From Metopolophium dirhodum (Eukaryota > Arthropoda > Insecta > Hemiptera > Aphididae): DNA of 64,000 nt. The position numbers and the translations under genes were made by a program. Positions within the stretch are counted from its first letter, which is position 1. Every line of letters begins with the position of its first letter. Below, piece by piece: positions 54,910 to 64,000 of this stretch. The stretch spans positions 147,642,526-147,706,525 of the forward strand of contig NC_083560.1 of assembly GCF_019925205.1 (NCBI RefSeq). The letters run 5' to 3'. Below the pieces are notes generated by a model, which saw nothing but the letters and a program-made list of their open reading frames with translations, was not told the DNA's origin and searched no databases.

Positions 54910-56673
54910 ATGGCTATGACATCTAATAATGTTCAAAATTGTTCATCTTGTTCAGTTTTGTTTGCCGAACTTGATACACCTGTTAAATGCGATGGATGCA
55001 TTTCAGTATTTCATACTAAATGCACCGGCCTATCACCGAGCGAATTAAAATGTCTTTCTTTAAAAACTCGTAATTTAAAATACTTTTGTGAATCCTGTAA
55101 TAATGGATTACGTGACATTCCAGAATTAAAAATGCTAATAAACCGATTGCTCAGTGAAGTTAACGAACTTAAAAATCAAAAAAATAATGGTAATAATGTT
55201 TCACATTATTCAGAAGAATTCATCATTAATGAGATCGGCGATCGTAACATGAGAGCCTCTAATCTAATATTATACAATGTTCCAGAGTCCAACTCGGATA
55301 ACACCGCCGACAGAATTGCTCACGACTCTAATGTTGTAAGTAATCTTATTGATTCAATTATTATTGGTGATAAAAATATTAAACCGGTAAAATTATTACG
55401 TTTGGGTATTCGTGTTAATGATAAAACTCGTCCAATTAAAGCGATATTTAGTTCATCAATTGATGTCTTTGAAATACTCAAATCTAAGAAAAAATCATTA
55501 TCACTTAATCCACCTTCCAATATTGGTATCAGCTCAGACCGTACGTTGTATCAAAGAAACTACATGAAAAAACTTCGTGAAGAGCTGGAGTCCCGTAGAT
55601 CAAGTGATGGTGGTAACGAATTAATTATCAGATACGTAAGAGGTACTCCAACAATAGTTTCCAGAAATGACCGTCCTAATACTCGTGAAAAAAATTTTTT
55701 TTTAATAAATATGTTTTATCAAAATGTACGCGGTCTACTAACCAAAATCCCATATTTAAGAAATGCTTTACTTAATGTTAATTATGATATTATTTGTTTA
55801 AATGAAACTTGGTTAAATAGTAATGTTTTTGATGCTGAACTAGGTTTTAATAACTATAATTTATACAGAAATGATCGTATTTTAAGTCTTGGAAAAAGTA
55901 GAGGTGGTGGTGTATTAATTGCCGTAAATAAAAATATCATCTGTGAATTATTAACTGTACCTTCTGTTGTTGGAATCGAGCAAATATTTTTAAATCTTAC
56001 AGTTAACAATATAAAAATTATTATAGGTTGCGTTTATATACCTCCAGGTGCTTCCTCTGATATCTATTCAAATCATTGTGATATAGTTGAGTCTATTTTT
56101 TTTAGATTTCCTGAACACTATTTTGTAATAGTTGGTGATTTTAATTTAAGTAGTTTCGACTGGTCTGTTGATCCAAATAGTCAAAATCATAGGTCTGGTG
56201 GCATCATATTTAATAGTTATATAAATTTCTTGAATCTTGAACAATGTAATATTATTAAAAATTGTGACAGTCGAACACTCGATTGTTTAATGCTTAGTAA
56301 AAATGCAGAACTTATTTCTAATTGTTATTCGGTTGACTCTCTGGTACATACAATTGATAAATATCATCCTCCTTTAGACGTGGTTATTAAATTTAAAAAT
56401 TCCTCTATGAGTGACCATTATGAGTCGCCATATATTTTAAATTTAAAAAAATGCAATTTTAATGAGATCTCTCATTTTCTTTCCAGTATTGATTTCAATC
56501 TAAATCTTAACAAAAATCTGTCTCTCGACGCCTTAGTCGATTCTTTTTACGAAATCATTTATCACACATTTAGTTTGTTTGTTCCAAAAACTAAAATTTA
56601 TAATAGTTATTCCCCTGCATGGGCAAATGCTGAGCTCAGAAATCTGATAATTAAAAAAAAAGTGTGCCCATAA
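54910..56673 (+). CDS. LINE ORF1 (PHD finger) fused in frame to the endonuclease
   Basis: Residues 11-64 form a PHD-type zinc finger (CSSCSVLF, VKCDGC, FHTKCTG, YFCESC). Residues about 115-240 look like an RRM-like ORF1 domain (ASNLILYNVPES, RPIKAIF). From residue 267 (MFYQNVRGLLTK) the apurinic-like endonuclease begins: NETWLN, RGGGVLIAV, IGCVYIPPG, GDFNLSSFDW, RTLDCLML. The usual final SDH is DKYHPPL. ORF1 and ORF2 are normally separate; here they run together through an AT homopolymer region at 55697-55710. The frame stops at 56673 after an A9 run. Confidence 0.85.
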   Translation: MAMTSNNVQNCSSCSVLFAELDTPVKCDGCISVFHTKCTGLSPSELKCLSLKTRNLKYFCESCNNGLRDIPELKMLINRLLSEVNELKNQKNNGNNVSHYSEEFIINEIGDRNMRASNLILYNVPESNSDNTADRIAHDSNVVSNLIDSIIIGDKNIKPVKLLRLGIRVNDKTRPIKAIFSSSIDVFEILKSKKKSLSLNPPSNIGISSDRTLYQRNYMKKLREELESRRSSDGGNELIIRYVRGTPTIVSRNDRPNTREKNFFLINMFYQNVRGLLTKIPYLRNALLNVNYDIICLNETWLNSNVFDAELGFNNYNLYRNDRILSLGKSRGGGVLIAVNKNIICELLTVPSVVGIEQIFLNLTVNNIKIIIGCVYIPPGASSDIYSNHCDIVESIFFRFPEHYFVIVGDFNLSSFDWSVDPNSQNHRSGGIIFNSYINFLNLEQCNIIKNCDSRTLDCLMLSKNAELISNCYSVDSLVHTIDKYHPPLDVVIKFKNSSMSDHYESPYILNLKKCNFNEISHFLSSIDFNLNLNKNLSLDALVDSFYEIIYHTFSLFVPKTKIYNSYSPAWANAELRNLIIKKKVCP

Positions 56674-58570
56674 AAAATATAAACTTAGTACTTCTTTTGC
56701 CAATTATATTGAATTTTCTGAGCTTCGAAAAAAATGTAAGAAATTGAATCAAATTTCCCACAATCAATACATTTCAGATTTGGAAAATAGCTTGCAAATA
56801 AACATTAAACCTTTTTGGAATTATGTAAATTCTCTGAAGAAAACGAAAAATAATGTCCCGGACTGTATGAATTATAATAATGTGACATCAAATAATATCT
56901 CTGAAACTGTCAAGTTATTTGCAGATTATTTTTCCAGTGTTTATGTAAGCAGCTCTTTGAATTCTAATGAGATTGTAACGTTATCTACACTTTCTTCTAA
57001 CGATAATCATATTAATTTAAGCTCTTGGTCTATTGATACGGGTGAGATATATGAATATTTAACTTCTTTAAAACCACATACTGGGACAGGATCCGATGGT
57101 ATTCCAGCAGCATTTTTAAAAAATTGTAGTTCTGTACTTGTTAAACCACTGCATTTTATTTTCAACAAATCACTAAATCTGGGCTATTTTCCGGATTCTT
57201 GGAAAAAATCGTTTGTGACCCCAATTCATAAGGCAGGGGATAGACATAATATAGCTAATTACAGACCTATTTCCAAATTATCCATTATTCCCAAAATATT
57301 TGAAGCTATAATAACTAAAAAACTTTCCATAATTGTCTCTCCTCTTATTTGCAAAAACCAACATGGTTTCAGACCTAATATGTCAATCTCCACTAACATA
57401 CTACTTTATCAATCCAAAATACTTAAAGCCTTAAATAATCGAGCTCAGTTAGATTCAATCTATACTGACTTTCAGAAAGCTTTCAATAAGGTTAATCATC
57501 ACCTACTTCTTAAAAAAATATCTACATTCGGTATTCATGGACATTTTTTAAATTGGTTATGGTCCTACTTAAACTGTCGAACTCAGGCGGTTAAAGTATC
57601 ACATAGTATCTCTCCTTACTTCCCAGTTAGTTCTGGGGTACCACAAGGTTCCCATTTAGGACCTCTTTTATTCATAATGTTCATTAATGATTTACCCTCT
57701 ATTTTTGATAACACGGTCGATATATTGCTATTTGCTGATGATGCAAACATTTTCTCTACAATTTATTCTCCTTCAGATGCTTTAAATTTGCAAGCTAACT
57801 TGGATAAATTTGTAATATGGACTCACCAAAATAGTTTATCTCTAAATATAAACAAATGTAATGTTATTACATTTTCACGCATCGATAATCCTATTAGCTT
57901 TGATTACAAAATTGATAATTGTTCCGTTACAAGAGCGACTTCTATTAGAGATTTAGGGATTATTATTGATTGCAATTTGTCTTTCACCACTCACATTAAT
58001 ACTATTACCAAGAAATCTTTTAAGATGCTTGGCTTTATCAACCGAAACACAGTTAATTTTAAAAATATAAATGCCTTGAAAATATTATTTTTTGCGCTAG
58101 TTAGATCTCATGTTGAGTTTGGATCAATAGTCTGGTCACCTAGTTACGCCACTTTTATTAATACAATTGAAAATGTACAACTTAAATTCTTGAAGTTATT
58201 GTGTTACAAATTAAATATTCCACTTATTTCAAAGAACTCATACAATATGCGAATGAGTGAGTTAAGCTTTATATCTTGTGAAGTAAGAAGAAAGGTTGCT
58301 GATATTATGTTTATACATGATTTATTAAATGGTCACATTTCTTCCCCAGATTTGCTCTCAATGATAGCATTTAATACAGCGAATCACTGTTTAAGAAAAT
58401 CAAACTTATTTCATGTTCCATTTTATAATAATAATTACAGCTCCACTTCTTACTTTCCAAGAGCATTGAAACTAGCAAATCTTGTTGTTGATCATGTTGA
58501 TTTCTTCTTCATGTCACGTAATGTTTTCAAAAGAAATGTATATTTAGTCTTAAACGATGTTGTAAATTAA
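56674..58570 (+). CDS. LINE ORF2 continuation: reverse transcriptase
   Basis: After the A9 shift the coding sequence continues as KKCAHKKYKLS and is open to 58570; the first ATG in this frame is 56744, which is not a true start. The RT palm shows NYRPISKLSIIPKIFE, QHGFRP, YTDFQKAFNKVNH, SSGVPQGSHLGPLLF and the catalytic LLFADDANIF. The C-terminus has HVEFGSIVWSPS and a SYFPRALKLANL end. Two motif positions deviate from usual Jockey sequence (AFN for AFD, GSH for GSV). Confidence 0.87.
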
Positions 58571-59099
58571 GTAATATTCTATCATTATACTATTAGGTAT
58601 TGATTTAGAGTTGTCTCCTATTGTATTATTATTATTGTTTCATTATTTAAACTTGTCTAATTATTATTATTATTGTTTTAAATCGAGTCGTTTATTGTTA
58701 ATTGTAAAATACTTAAATGTTAAAATATGTTGTATTCTTGATACTTATTATTATTATATATTGTCGGCTCATTATTATTATTATTGTTTTAAATCGAGTC
58801 ATTTATTATTAATTGTAAAATAATTAAATGTTTATTATTAATAGTAAAATACTTAAATGTTAAACCTGTACTATATTGTTTACACAAAAGGGTCTTTACC
58901 CGTTTATTATACAAATAAATAAATAATTTACTTACTTCTAAGAGGTAAATACGATTGAGTAGGTGATCTGTTGTTAATTATTTTGTTATCTTCAGATACA
59001 TTTATATATGTTTTGTTTTGGAAATATTTTAATGGAGACTTTTTTTTGGCTGTTAACAAAATATAAGAATAGATGAATAATATTCTAAAACATAAATCT

Positions 59100-59215
59100 A
59101 TTTTCTTTTTTTTTTATTTCTATGTAAAATTATTAATTATCAAGTGTACATCCATTATATCATTATATTTACCAAAAGGGTGTTTACCCGCTGATTTATA
59201 AAAAAATTTAAAATT
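59100..59215 (+). mobile_element. Short LINE 3' tail in the neighbouring intron
   Basis: ACCAAAAGGGTGTTTACCCG with an AT tail resembles the end of the LINE at 58.9 kb (ACAAAAGGGTCTTTACCCG). It is a 5'-truncated insertion between two DUF4806 exons. Confidence 0.55.
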
Positions 59216-59477
59216 TAAATAAATTAAACAATTATAACAAAATCTGTTTGTAGCTTACTTTTAAAGTTTGAAAACAATATATTATCTGAACCAGAATCTG
59301 AATCATTATTATCTTCAACAATACCTGAAATAATTATATGTTGTAAAATTTATAAAAAATGCAGTCTTTTTATTTAACTAATTTACCTGTTTCAATAAAC
59401 TTTGGTGGGCTTAGAATTTTGTCTTGTTTTGTTTTAAAATGTTTTTTAGTTTTAATTTTTGAAGATGAGAAATCACG

Positions 59478-59511
59478 ATCGTCATCATCATCATCATCAT
59501 CATCATCATCA
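59478..59511. repeat. (TCA)n microsatellite coding poly-Asp
   Basis: About nine TCA units. In the DUF4806 gene (minus) they encode a run of aspartates. Confidence 0.85.
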
Positions 59512-60168
59512 ATTTTTTTACGTCGAATGTTCCGTGTTTTTTTTATCTTCTTCCATTGAAGATAAGTCAGACGTAAAAGTTGCTATTTTAGCTTTTTCTT
59601 TAGCTTCTTTTAACTCGCTAAAAAAAAAATTGAAATACAAAAAAAAAATCTTTTATTAAGTTATGATTTTTGGTAATATTCATTATACTAGGTATTTTAA
59701 ATAATAACTAATAATCATATATATTTATATCATGTGTGATAATTGTATAACTGTTAACCATTATAACCTATATATTTGTACTTACAAATAGAGTTGGATA
59801 ATACACGAATTTCAAACCAGGTGTATTCAAGTGAATTAGGTTGTGTTTTTTTTCTATTTGCCTAGTTGGATCTAAATGCCTTATGGGCCAAGCACGTGTT
59901 TTTCCATCTCTTGACAACCAGTGTGATGGAACAGCTTCAACAGAATTTTCTTTTGTGAAAATAATAACATGATAGGTCATAGTAAAAATTATACAGGAAC
60001 CTGTTTTTGAAAAAAAAGGTGCATTTTAATTAATAGATAATATTTTATTCTTAATTGACTTAAGTATTATCATATGGTTACCAATTAAAATAAATATATA
60101 GTTTTGTTCAGTAAATATACAAGTTATATACAAGTTATATGTACAAGCATAATATAAATTAATTAATG

Positions 60169-62208
60169 TTACTCAGGTGAATGTAAAATTGGGAAAACAA
60201 TTTTTTGACTATTATTTTCTAAAAGCATAGCTTTTTTTTTAAAATTCTTAAGAGGAGTCCAACTTAACTCGGCGGATAAGTTGTCAACTATATATATATT
60301 AAAAATAGTCGAACTCAATGGTTTTTCATAAAACGGTAGTTTAGTTAGAAAAACTTTTCCAACTAAAACTACTTCATTGCTAGTCTTAGTATGAGCTATA
60401 TTTAATATTTCCATTATATTATTATCTTTAGTTAATATAAAACGATCAGCTATTCTTCTTGTTTTTATAGTTGAATTTCGTAAAACAACAGTTTTATATT
60501 GTGGTTCTGTCAAATTATCCAATAAAGGTCCTTGGGTATGCTCATTTTTAAAAATTATTTCTATATTTTTATCTCTGTGAGTATTAACATTTTTTTGTTC
60601 AGAGTATCTTTTAATAATTTGTTGGAGAGGTTGATCAGGTTTTCTTATCTTTCTTTTAAGACACTTCATAAAGTTTTCAAATGGAAAAGCGCTTATATTG
60701 TCGAGTGATCCAAAGTTGAGATAATCATCAGCAATGTGAAGAAGGCTATGCACATTATGAGAAATGAAATGTCTTCCATATAAAGTTTCAAATTGTTGAA
60801 CAAAATATTTAGGGCCATAAAGTGCTTATAACATGTGTTGCTTATATTATCTTTAAAAACAATTTGTCCTGTATACACCAGTATTTGACGTAGTTCTGTG
60901 GCCTTAAATCTTGGTAGTTCATTTAAAGGCCTAGGATTACGGGAAAAATCACAAGTTATATTCTGTTTTAAAGTTGATCAGATATTTTTTTTGTTACCGT
61001 ATTAGGTATCCGAACATTTAATGGTCCTTTATGAATCCATAATTGAATTAGTTTTTTCATAATTCGAAGGCAAACTAGATGCATATAATCTAATCCAAAT
61101 ATGTTTACAATATCTATACAAGGTAAATCAGATAATATGGATATTGTAGGTCCAACATGATGTTCTTCATATTTTTTTGTAATATTGTCATTATGGGTTT
61201 GCTTAATTTCACTACTGGCTGAATAGGGGCAACATGATCGGTTTTTTAAATATTCTCCTTCTTCTAAACATCGTGAACAAGAGTCATAACCAGAATGTCC
61301 CTTAATTTTTAGCACATAGGCCTTAGCGTGCGCGTCTAAAGAAAATCCATCTATGATGACTTTTAAGATTACTCCATTTACATTGATACCATTTTGCAAT
61401 AATTCTTTTGCTTCAGTAACAAATTGTTCTAAGTATAAATTAGAATTTGTAGGCTTTTCGTGGGAATCCCAATTGGGAAAACAGAGTTTTTAAATGGCCG
61501 TATATATGCTAAAATTGGCCACAGCTGACTGGAACTGCTTTTAGAGATTGGCAAGCCATCAATTCCAATCACTATTTTTATCATATCAATATTATTAGTT
61601 GGATTAAATTTAAAATGATCTTGAATGGATGAACTTAAACCAAAATGGTAGTATAAACCAGGACTTATGGTTGATAAAGCATGTGTAGCATTAGTTTTTC
61701 TTGTTTCTAATATAGTACGAGAATCTTTCGGAAGTGATGATAGTGTTGGAACTTTTTTCAAAATTATCAATAATCCATCCAAAGCATTATGTGGTATATT
61801 AAATTGTGTTGCCCACATAACTAAATCACTTTTAAACTCATCACATATATTAATTGGTTCATTAGTTGGTAAATCATATTCATTGTTTTCCTAAAACTAA
61901 AAATGAGATTGTATAATAATAAGAAATTAAAAACAAAATAATAATAAAGAATATAGAAGAACTATTACCTTTGGAAATAACAGTTCAGAACTGAAACAAT
62001 TATTATCAGTCAAGTAATTTGCAGTAGTTAATATTTGACTACCGAAATATTCATGCAAAGGTTTATTACAAATAACATTATCACCATCAGATTCTGCTTT
62101 CAATTTATACTCGTTTTCCTTTGCCAAATTATAATCATTAATATCAATGTCAAATACAGATTCTAGTTCTTCTTTAACTCTCCTCCTTTTTATTCTTTCA
62201 CTTGTCAT
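60169..62208 (-). pseudogene. CACTA-like transposase of the outer element, degenerate
   Basis: Exon 1 (about 61969-62208, MTSERIKRRRVKEELE...FPK) ends in GTAATA; exon 2 starts after TTTTAG at about 61890 (ENNEYDLPTNEP). Recognised parts: IDGLPISKSSSSQLWPILAY, GHSGYDSCSRCLEEGEY, DYMHLVCLRIMKKLIQ, and NVHSLLHIADDYLNFG followed by FPFENFMKCLKR. The frame breaks near 61467 and in an A8 run near 60990. About 30 residues are missing near 60830. Homologous over its length to 42822-44783, so both copies belong to one family. Confidence 0.8.
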
Positions 62209-63110
62209 TTTAATAATTTCAATATTATCATATATTTTTTTTTAGAAAAAATCAGAATAAAACAACTATCTAAGTATTACTGGCTTACAATATAGTTAAG
62301 GGTTATATATTACATTATCACCCCTCAGAATTTTTTTTTTACTGTACAATTTTTAATCATGAAATTAGGTAGTATAATTATATTTAGTCACTTTGTTTAT
62401 TAATTAGTGCAATAATTATGATCAGTTTGAATTTTGATATGCAATTTATTCTATTTAAAAGGTTTATGGTGTATTGCATCAACAATTTATTAAATTTAAC
62501 GGTTATACCAATACAAATATATTTTAATTGGATGTTAAATCATCAGGTATAATCTATAACAACTACCTATATTATATCAGCTAGGTAGGTAATAATAGTA
62601 AACAAATATTATTAATTATTATTAGCTATTATACAGTAATAATAGTATTGTATAGGTAATTAATAAGCAAATATTAACAATAGTAAAATAACTAAAGTAA
62701 TAATACCTATGAGTAGTAAGAATCTGACATAATAGATAAATGTGGGATAAAATATATGTCAGCTATAGTTGACTATTTAATATACTTATACTTATTATAA
62801 TATAGGTATATATAGCTATATAATAGCTAATATAAAATATAACAATTAAATATATCTACCTACTATATTATAACCTAGGTATACTAGCTATAACTGAAGT
62901 CATGGTATAAACAACATGGTATGATAAATTAACCTATTAAATTAATTATTAACCATTATACCTATACATAAAATTGAATATGGACATTAGTCCTGTAACG
63001 TGCCCCAGTCAATAGTATTGAAGGATGATGGAATAAATGTAAATCTCGAGTGTTTAGTATAATATGTTTGATTTATTTAACTTTTTCAACTGTGATAGAT
63101 TATATAAAAA
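62209..63110. other. AT-rich DNA, nothing recognised
   Basis: No frame, RNA gene or terminal repeat seen. It would hold the right end of the outer CACTA-like element, which I could not place. Confidence 0.4.
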
Positions 63111-64000
63111 TTACTTTAAGTCCAAATATACTTTATGATTTTCATGAGAAAATTTGGTTTTGCATAAATTACAAGTATTACATGTTTCATGTGTTCTCCG
63201 CTGTTCAATAGTGAAAATTATAGGGGTGTTTGTTTTGAGTAGTTTTTCAATTTTTTGACCTATATTCACAATACTATCTATAAAATGTCTCGCCACGTCT
63301 TTATTATTTTCATTTCCACGGTAAATTACAGGTGATGTCGGAATTCCGAATTTTTCAAGCAGTTCCACTGGTATTTCTTCATTTGCTTTAACCATAAACC
63401 CATAGCTCATGGGCTCGTGTTCTTGAAAAGCTGTTGTTTTTTCTCCAATTTTCTCATCACTTTTCTTTAGAATTGCTTCGAAATCCGCGTAAATTACTAT
63501 AGGATGACGTTGCGTTTTATCCCATGCAGTAAACTCGAGTATTGATCCGGGTTCAGGTAACTGAGGTAGTATGGGCTTGTGTTCTCCACATATTAATTTA
63601 TGTTGTTCAAGTCCTGCAACTCCGTTTAATTTATATTTGTATTGTTGTTTATCGAATGATGTAAAGCACTGTTTGCAGAAAATTAACTGTCCATTATGTT
63701 TGGTTTTTAGAGTACTAATGAGTCTTGAAAAATTAGAGATGTAACTATAGTGTGTGTTATCGTCTTGGTCTGAAATTCGTAAAAGATCAAAGTGATCGGG
63801 TTTTTCTTCATGTACTACTTTTAGTGGAAATACTTTATATTCCGGAAATTTTGGTGGTTGGAATTGTTTATCGATACCATAAACATTGACGGAGACGTTT
63901 GGATTATTTTTTTCAAAAATTTTAATCTGATGTAGTGGTGTTGGAAATGATAGATTTGTAAAATTATATTTTTCTTGGTGTTTAAAATAATTATCACTAA
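63111..64000 (-). pseudogene. Polinton DNA polymerase fragment (exonuclease part), second lineage
   Basis: An open frame enters from the window edge and aligns along the 15.85-kb polymerase from about residue 205 to 490: NFSRLISTLKTKHN, FCKQCFTSFDKQ, HPIVIYADFEAIL, PMSYGFMVKANEE and TCNLCKTKF. It ends at a stop after HKVYLDLK, before the DHCHF cluster, so polymerase motifs are absent downstream. Residue identity to the first copy is only moderate by eye, so it is a separate lineage. The N-terminus lies beyond the window. Confidence 0.85.

Larger units (their letters stand above)
54813..58926 (+). mobile_element. Jockey-like LINE, near full length
   Basis: Begins about TCAGTTGTCATTGTGCAGTC with a GC-richer leader, carries ORF1/ORF2 and ends in a 3' UTR with a duplicated about 95-bp AT-rich segment (58660-58860) and an AATAAATAAATAA tail. 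It lies in an intron of the DUF4806 gene; its tail ends within about 10 bp of the donor at 58930-58935. No target duplication identified. Confidence 0.8.
37336..59980 (-). pseudogene. DUF4806-domain protein gene of the outer element, split by two insertions
   Basis: Exons (minus): 59786-59980 (MTYHVIIFTKENSVEAVPSHW), about 59388-59617 (Lys-rich plus poly-Asp), 59259-59324, 58936-59049, 54485-54708, 54151-54300, 53927-54094, continuing at 38327 (IYKFPLTSLDELTVFEEKI), then exon-like pieces at about 37860-37970 (MSKMFHNNLLSKFSYSG) and 37336-37455. Sites are GT-AG. The exon reading ...YYPVDEN runs into the Tigger at 53926 and resumes beyond it at 38327 in frame. The 59.4-59.6-kb exon has a frameshift in an A8 run. 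The domain order (W-V-F N-terminus, then DUF4806) is that of the second gene in this transposon type; role unknown. Confidence 0.7.
37336..62208 (-). mobile_element. Outer CACTA-like (CMC-type) transposon, heavily interrupted
   Basis: Two minus-strand genes belong together: a DUF4218/Transposase_21-like transposase (60169-62208) and a DUF4806 gene (exons from 59980 down to about 37336). The same pair recurs in the inner element at 39.2-44.8 kb. Ends were not found, so the limits given are those of the coding remnants. It contains a LINE (54.8-58.9 kb) and the Tigger (38.3-53.9 kb). Confidence 0.65.

Noticed and set aside
59359..59659. Plus-strand Ser- or His-rich frames
   Set aside because: Produced by the (TCA)n run; the real coding strand is minus (DUF4806 exon).
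1..64000. CRISPR array, bacterial operons or rRNA
   Set aside because: Nothing of the kind is present; introns, poly(A) signals and eukaryotic transposons show nuclear DNA.

Overview
The window looks like nuclear DNA of an aphid or a close hemipteran relative. It is AT-rich, it is peppered with short TAGGTA/TACCTA words and CCTAA runs (the insect telomere motif), its genes have short GT-AG introns, and nearly all recognisable coding sequence belongs to transposable elements. No conventional single-copy host housekeeping gene was recognised.

Layout. 1-2.93 kb: the helicase half of a Helitron on the plus strand, ending in a hairpin-CTAA terminus. 4.4-9.9 kb (minus): a multi-exon RGG-box gene whose 3' half is a chain of in-frame micro-exons of 24-51 nt, split by a ZMYM-type hAT transposon (5.57-9.54 kb). 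10.6-20.9 kb: a partial Maverick/Polinton with an intact-looking protein-primed family B DNA polymerase, a chromodomain integrase, a BIR-domain protein and several unknown proteins, including a four-exon 172-aa gene on the minus strand. It is cut at a (CCTAA)4 tract. 20.9-23.75 kb: a GC-rich repeat, a 227-bp satellite and a fold-back repeat. 23.75-32.8 kb (minus): the THAP/Rep half of the Helitron, six exons. 34.2-36.4 kb: more of the GC-rich repeat.

The two Helitron halves are in opposite orientation. They share an apparently perfect 190-bp inverted repeat (1-190 and 23923-24112) that lies in the intron joining them. All seven exons have compatible splice phases and together would encode about 1,646 aa (THAP - acidic region - HUH Rep - Pif1-like helicase). 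The simplest reading is an inversion, or an assembly flip, of the intervening 23.7 kb, or two copies facing each other.

37.3-62.2 kb is a nest of transposons. An outer CACTA-like element (transposase plus a DUF4806 gene, minus strand) was entered by a Jockey-like LINE and by a Tigger/pogo element. The Tigger sits in a DUF4806 exon with a TA duplication, and removing it restores the reading frame. The Tigger was in turn entered by a second CACTA-like element. That inner element received a TA-flanked element with an unfamiliar transposase, a BED-type hAT and an LTR element now reduced to a solo LTR with target duplication ATACT. Many frameshifts in this region fall in A-homopolymers. The last 0.9 kb is a second, more divergent Polinton polymerase fragment on the minus strand.
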